This document shows positions 5,415 through 7,176 of a stretch of 7,176 nucleotides of DNA, piece by piece. How positions within the stretch are numbered: the stretch's first letter is position 1; each line of letters starts with the position of its first letter. Both the position numbers and the translations under genes were made by a program. This DNA is from Acholeplasmatales bacterium. GTDB taxonomy: Bacteria; Bacillota_I; Bacilli_A; Acholeplasmatales; Anaeroplasmataceae. The DNA lies in NCBI GenBank assembly GCA_024681175.1, contig JAILBI010000124.1:1-7176 (forward strand), given 5' to 3'. The notes beneath the pieces are model-generated. The model was not told the DNA's origin and searched no databases. It saw only the letters and a program-made list of their open reading frames with translations.

Positions 5415-6893
5415 ATGAATAAAGTTTATATCGCAATAGATTTAAAATCATTTTATGCCTCTTGTGAATGCGTAATAAGAGGTCTTGATCCTTTAAGATG
5501 TAATTTAGTTGTTGCAGATACATCAAGAACAGAAAAAACTATTTGTCTTGCAGTATCCCCATCATTAAAGGAATATCATATACCAGGTAGAGCTAGATTA
5601 TTTGAAGTAATTCAAAGAGTTAAAGAAATAAATCAAGAAAGATTAAAAAATAATAATTATAAGCCTTTTATTGGTAAAAGCTATGATTCTTATGAATTAA
5701 AAGAAAATAAAGCCTTAGAGCTTGATTTTATTGCCGCAACCCCATCTATGCAGCGTTATATAGATATATCATCTAAAATATATGAAATATATTTAAAATA
5801 TGTATCTAAGGATGATATACACGTATATTCAATAGATGAAGTATTTATCGATGCAACCCCTTATTTAAATACATATAAATTAACACCATATCAATTTGCA
5901 GAAAAGCTTATTAAGGATGTATTAAAAAATACAGGGATCACCGCTACTGCAGGTATTGGTACTAATTTATATTTAGCTAAGGTTGCGATGGATATTTTAG
6001 CTAAGCATATAAAGGCTGATAGATATGGAATAAGAATAGCTGAGCTTGATGAATTATCATATCGTGAAAGGCTATGGACTCATGAGCCCTTATCAGATTT
6101 TTGGATGATAGGTCATGGTTATGAAAGAAGATTAAATAATATGCTTCTTTATAATATGGGTGATGTTTGTAGATACGCATTAAATCATGAAGATAAATTA
6201 TATAATGAATTTGGTGTAAATGCGGAAATATTAATAGATCATGCCTTTGGTATTGAACCTTGTACAATGAAAGATATTAAAAATTTTATTCCTCAATCAA
6301 AATCATTAGGAGAAGGACAGGTCCTACATGAGCCTTATCCATATGATAAGGCATATATTTGTCTTTTAGAAATGGTTGAAAATATAACATTTAAGCTATA
6401 TCAAAGAAATTATGTAGCTAAAGGTATATCTTTATTTATTTCCTATGATCATACTAATAAATTAGATGGCGAGGTAGTAAAGGATTATATAGGAAGAATA
6501 GTACCTAAGCCAGCATCAGGATCTATTATGTTTGATAAATATACATCATCATTTATGATTATTAAGGATTATGTTAAATATTTATATAAAAAAATAGTTG
6601 ATAAAAATTTATCAATAAGAAGATTAAATGTATCCTTTTTTGATATGATTCCTACATCACAAGTACCAAAGGATAATAATAAAAGAAATATAACATTATT
6701 TGATGATATAGATGAAATAGAAAAAGAAGAGAAAAAAGAAAATGAAAGATTATCAAAAGAAAAAAATATGCAGGATGCATTATTAAAAATAAAAAATAAA
6801 TATGGTAAGAATAGTGTTGTAAAAGGTATGGATTTACTTGATGGGGCAACCTTAATTGAAAGAAATAATGAAATAGGAGGTCATAAGAAATGA
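5415..6893 (+). CDS. Y-family translesion DNA polymerase (UvrX/YqjW/UmuC-like)
   Basis: A 492-residue Y-family DNA polymerase, expected to copy past damaged bases with low fidelity. Catalytic carboxylates are visible: D9 in AIDLKSFYASCE (motif I) and D141-E142 in YSIDEVFID (motif III). Y14 is the likely steric-gate residue against ribonucleotides. ITATAGIGTNLYLAKVAMD is the conserved palm segment, and a helix-hairpin-helix-like stretch follows around DFWMIGHGYERRLNNM. The little-finger domain occupies about 300-415. RNITLF (424-429) may be a weak sliding-clamp-binding motif. The charged, coiled-coil-like linker after it (about 432-455) leads to a conserved C-terminal tail, GMDLLDGAT...ERNNEIGGHKK. 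Compared with the roughly 415-residue Bacillus UvrX/YqjW it is longer, with extra sequence at about 50-110 and the C-terminal tail, both of which I associate with clostridial members. Its stop overlaps the YolD-like gene by four bases, and the pairing is typical of this family. Start chosen by the AGGAGG at 5403. Family firm; exact subfamily name less so. Confidence 0.93.
   Translation: MNKVYIAIDLKSFYASCECVIRGLDPLRCNLVVADTSRTEKTICLAVSPSLKEYHIPGRARLFEVIQRVKEINQERLKNNNYKPFIGKSYDSYELKENKALELDFIAATPSMQRYIDISSKIYEIYLKYVSKDDIHVYSIDEVFIDATPYLNTYKLTPYQFAEKLIKDVLKNTGITATAGIGTNLYLAKVAMDILAKHIKADRYGIRIAELDELSYRERLWTHEPLSDFWMIGHGYERRLNNMLLYNMGDVCRYALNHEDKLYNEFGVNAEILIDHAFGIEPCTMKDIKNFIPQSKSLGEGQVLHEPYPYDKAYICLLEMVENITFKLYQRNYVAKGISLFISYDHTNKLDGEVVKDYIGRIVPKPASGSIMFDKYTSSFMIIKDYVKYLYKKIVDKNLSIRRLNVSFFDMIPTSQVPKDNNKRNITLFDDIDEIEKEEKKENERLSKEKNMQDALLKIKNKYGKNSVVKGMDLLDGATLIERNNEIGGHKK
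6875..6881 (+). promoter_or_regulatory. Ribosome binding site for the YolD-like gene, inside the polymerase gene
   Basis: AGGAGGT lies eight bases before the ATG at 6890. The same bases are part of the codons for I-G-G in the conserved IGGHK tail of the polymerase. With the ATGA overlap this indicates translational coupling. Confidence 0.85.
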
Positions 6894-7176
6894 AAAATAT
6901 TAAAGATTATTATGATATTATTCATTTATCTCCACTTCATCAAAATAGAAAGAAAATGTCTTTATCATTAAGAGCTAAAATATTTTCACCTTTTGCCGCA
7001 TTAGATGGATATGAAGATAAAATAGATGATACATCTAAAATAAAAACAATAAAAAAAGAATTAACAGATGATCAAAAAAATGAATTAAATGATAATATAA
7101 TTTATTTATCATCTATTGATTATAAAGAAAAAGAAATAATGATTTCTTATTATACATTTAATGATAATGAATTATT
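6890..7176 (+). CDS. YolD-like protein, 3' partial
   Basis: The frame opens at an ATG overlapping the polymerase stop (ATGA, 6890-6893) and stays open for 95 codons to the right edge. The hallmark is RAKIFSPFAALDGYED (residues 28-43), which matches the R-A-x-x-F-x-PFAAL-x-GY core of clostridial YolD-like proteins, preceded by a basic MSL region (NRKKMSLSL). The following stretch, rich in Lys and Glu, fits the usual DxTxKI...LTDDQKxELN pattern. YolD family members accompany Y-family polymerases in Bacillota (for example YolD with UvrX, YqjX with YqjW) and have been proposed as functional stand-ins for UmuD; a biochemical role is not established. Most of a typical protein of about 110-130 residues is visible, so only the C-terminus is missing. 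No membrane segment or signal. Family assignment rests on the core motif plus the neighbour and is strong. Confidence 0.87.
   Translation, partial: MKNIKDYYDIIHLSPLHQNRKKMSLSLRAKIFSPFAALDGYEDKIDDTSKIKTIKKELTDDQKNELNDNIIYLSSIDYKEKEIMISYYTFNDNEL

Noticed and set aside
6702..6790. A/G-rich purine tract near the polymerase 3' end as a possible repeat
   Set aside because: It encodes a Lys/Glu-rich linker with AAA, GAA and AGA codons; there is no regular unit length, so it is codon composition and not a tandem repeat.

Overview
The window is a very AT-rich stretch with all genes on the + strand, tightly packed, with classic AGGAGG or GGTGA ribosome binding sites. TGG is the tryptophan codon and TGA works as a stop, so the standard bacterial code applies. 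Composition, the diaminopimelate dehydrogenase, and the clostridial-style Y-family polymerase/YolD pair point to a low-GC Bacillota, probably a gut Clostridia or Erysipelotrichia relative. That placement is inference, since no rRNA or other marker is present.

Layout: (1) 1-3328 is a two-gene cyclic-di-GMP unit. A 5'-truncated diguanylate cyclase with an intact GGDEF motif is followed 21 bases later by a polytopic membrane protein with a degenerate GGDEF domain and a fully conserved EAL phosphodiesterase domain. A strong intrinsic terminator closes the unit. (2) 3376-4278 encodes a membrane-anchored alpha/beta hydrolase with a recognisable Ser-Asp-His triad. (3) 4338-5315 encodes meso-diaminopimelate dehydrogenase (ddh) behind its own consensus-like promoter. 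(4) 5415 to the right edge is a translationally coupled pair: a Y-family translesion DNA polymerase (UvrX/YqjW/UmuC-like) overlapping by four bases a YolD-like gene that runs off the window.

As a functional set, genes 1 and 2 are likely an opposing writer and eraser of c-di-GMP, and the last two genes form a DNA-damage-tolerance pair. The hydrolase and ddh look like independent single-gene units. No gene-free stretch exceeds 100 bases. I saw no tRNA, rRNA, CRISPR array, insertion sequence or riboswitch. The most unusual structural theme is in the three intergenic gaps (47, 59 and 99 bases). In each, a terminator-like hairpin with a T-run occupies the same bases as the best promoter candidate of the next gene. 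Several apparent upstream start codons fall in or beside these hairpins and were trimmed. I did not find a convincing wholly new system; the window is mostly recognisable families with some notable details.
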